The notes beneath the pieces were generated by a model. It searched no databases, was not told where the DNA came from, and saw only the letters and a program-made list of their open reading frames with translations. Shown here piece after piece: positions 40,670-40,810 of a stretch of DNA of 40,810 bases; the stretch's first letter is position 1; every line of letters begins with the position of its first letter. Location of the stretch: NCBI GenBank assembly GCA_021776915.1, contig JAIQZU010000061.1, forward strand, positions 1 through 40,810, read 5' to 3'. This DNA is from Candidatus Scalindua sp. Lineage in GTDB: Bacteria > Planctomycetota > Brocadiia > Brocadiales > Scalinduaceae. A program made the position numbers and the translations under genes.

Positions 40670-40810
40670 ATGGCCAAGGAAGTATTTGAGAGGACAAAGC
40701 CGCATGTGAATGTTGGAACGATAGGGCATGTGGATCACGGTAAGACGACGCTGACGTCAGTGATAACGAACACATTGTCGAAGAGTGGTTTTGCCAAGGC
40801 GAGGGCATTT
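40670..40810 (+). CDS. tuf: Elongation factor Tu, N-terminal part (cut by window end)
   Basis: The first 47 codons read [20 protein letters not shown], then [20 protein letters not shown]. The P-loop GHVDHGKT (residues 19-26) and the leading [15 protein letters not shown] are specific to EF-Tu, which carries aminoacyl-tRNA to the ribosome. AGGAG lies 8 bases before the ATG. The position after tRNA-Thr, -Tyr, -Gly and -Thr is the same as in the tufB cluster of Enterobacteria, so tRNA-Trp, secE, nusG and rplK may follow. The rest of the gene is outside the window. Confidence 0.97.
   Translation, partial: MAKEVFERTKPHVNVGTIGHVDHGKTTLTSVITNTLSKSGFAKARAF

Overview
The window looks like a chromosomal segment of an AT-rich, diderm (Gram-negative) bacterium. 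The outer-membrane machinery supports this: a LolC/E-type lipoprotein exporter, an MltA lytic transglycosylase lipoprotein and MurJ. The gene content, the many dispersed palindromes and the general style would fit a planctomycete of the anammox (Brocadiales) type, but nothing here proves it, and other diderm environmental lineages are possible. The standard code is used: TGA serves as a stop in many intact genes.

Layout. 1-2.9 kb: three tandem HD-GYP (c-di-GMP phosphodiesterase-like) paralogues, the first cut by the window edge. 3.1-10.5 kb: DUF4213/DUF364 protein, HAD phosphatase, a two-subunit sodium:solute symporter, a GTDC1/DUF3524-type glycosyltransferase, a secreted TPR protein and MltA. 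10.6-15.5 kb: a PilZ protein, a eukaryote-like 6-phosphofructo-2-kinase/fructose-2,6-bisphosphatase, Maf, an 86-aa unknown and a CPA1 Na+/H+ antiporter. 15.6-26.3 kb: a defence-type island on the minus strand with an AlbA_2/Schlafen-like protein, hsdM, hsdS, a GIY-YIG gene set among palindromes, hsdR and a YgjP-like metallopeptidase, followed by an unknown membrane protein and an AAA_14/DUF4143 ATPase. 26.5-33.4 kb: murJ-thiE, purF-purM, pssA and nth. 33.4-34.65 kb: a small, tightly overlapping four-gene cassette (DUF4258, DUF2283, pentapeptide-repeat protein, small membrane protein) in which three of four genes carry in-frame stops. 35.1-40.8 kb: J-domain/TPR gene coupled to purC, lolC/E, aroC, then tRNA-Thr, -Tyr, -Gly, -Thr and the start of tuf, the same order as the classical thrU-tyrU-glyT-thrT-tufB cluster.

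Most notable observations: (1) an 87-bp sequence is present twice at about 80% identity, each copy 24-26 bp upstream of a start codon (hsdM and the AlbA_2 gene); both carry an inverted repeat overlapping a promoter-like -35 box, which suggests a shared regulatory switch for the restriction-modification locus; (2) a full-length bacterial PFK-2/FBPase-2 homologue; (3) the decaying DUF4258/DUF2283/pentapeptide cassette, whose ancestral overlaps (ATGA, TAATG) can be reconstructed through the stops; (4) a GIY-YIG gene flanked by palindromes that splits the hsd operon; (5) several unrelated families of dispersed hairpin or MITE-like repeats, including a pair more than 90% identical and 22.8 kb apart.
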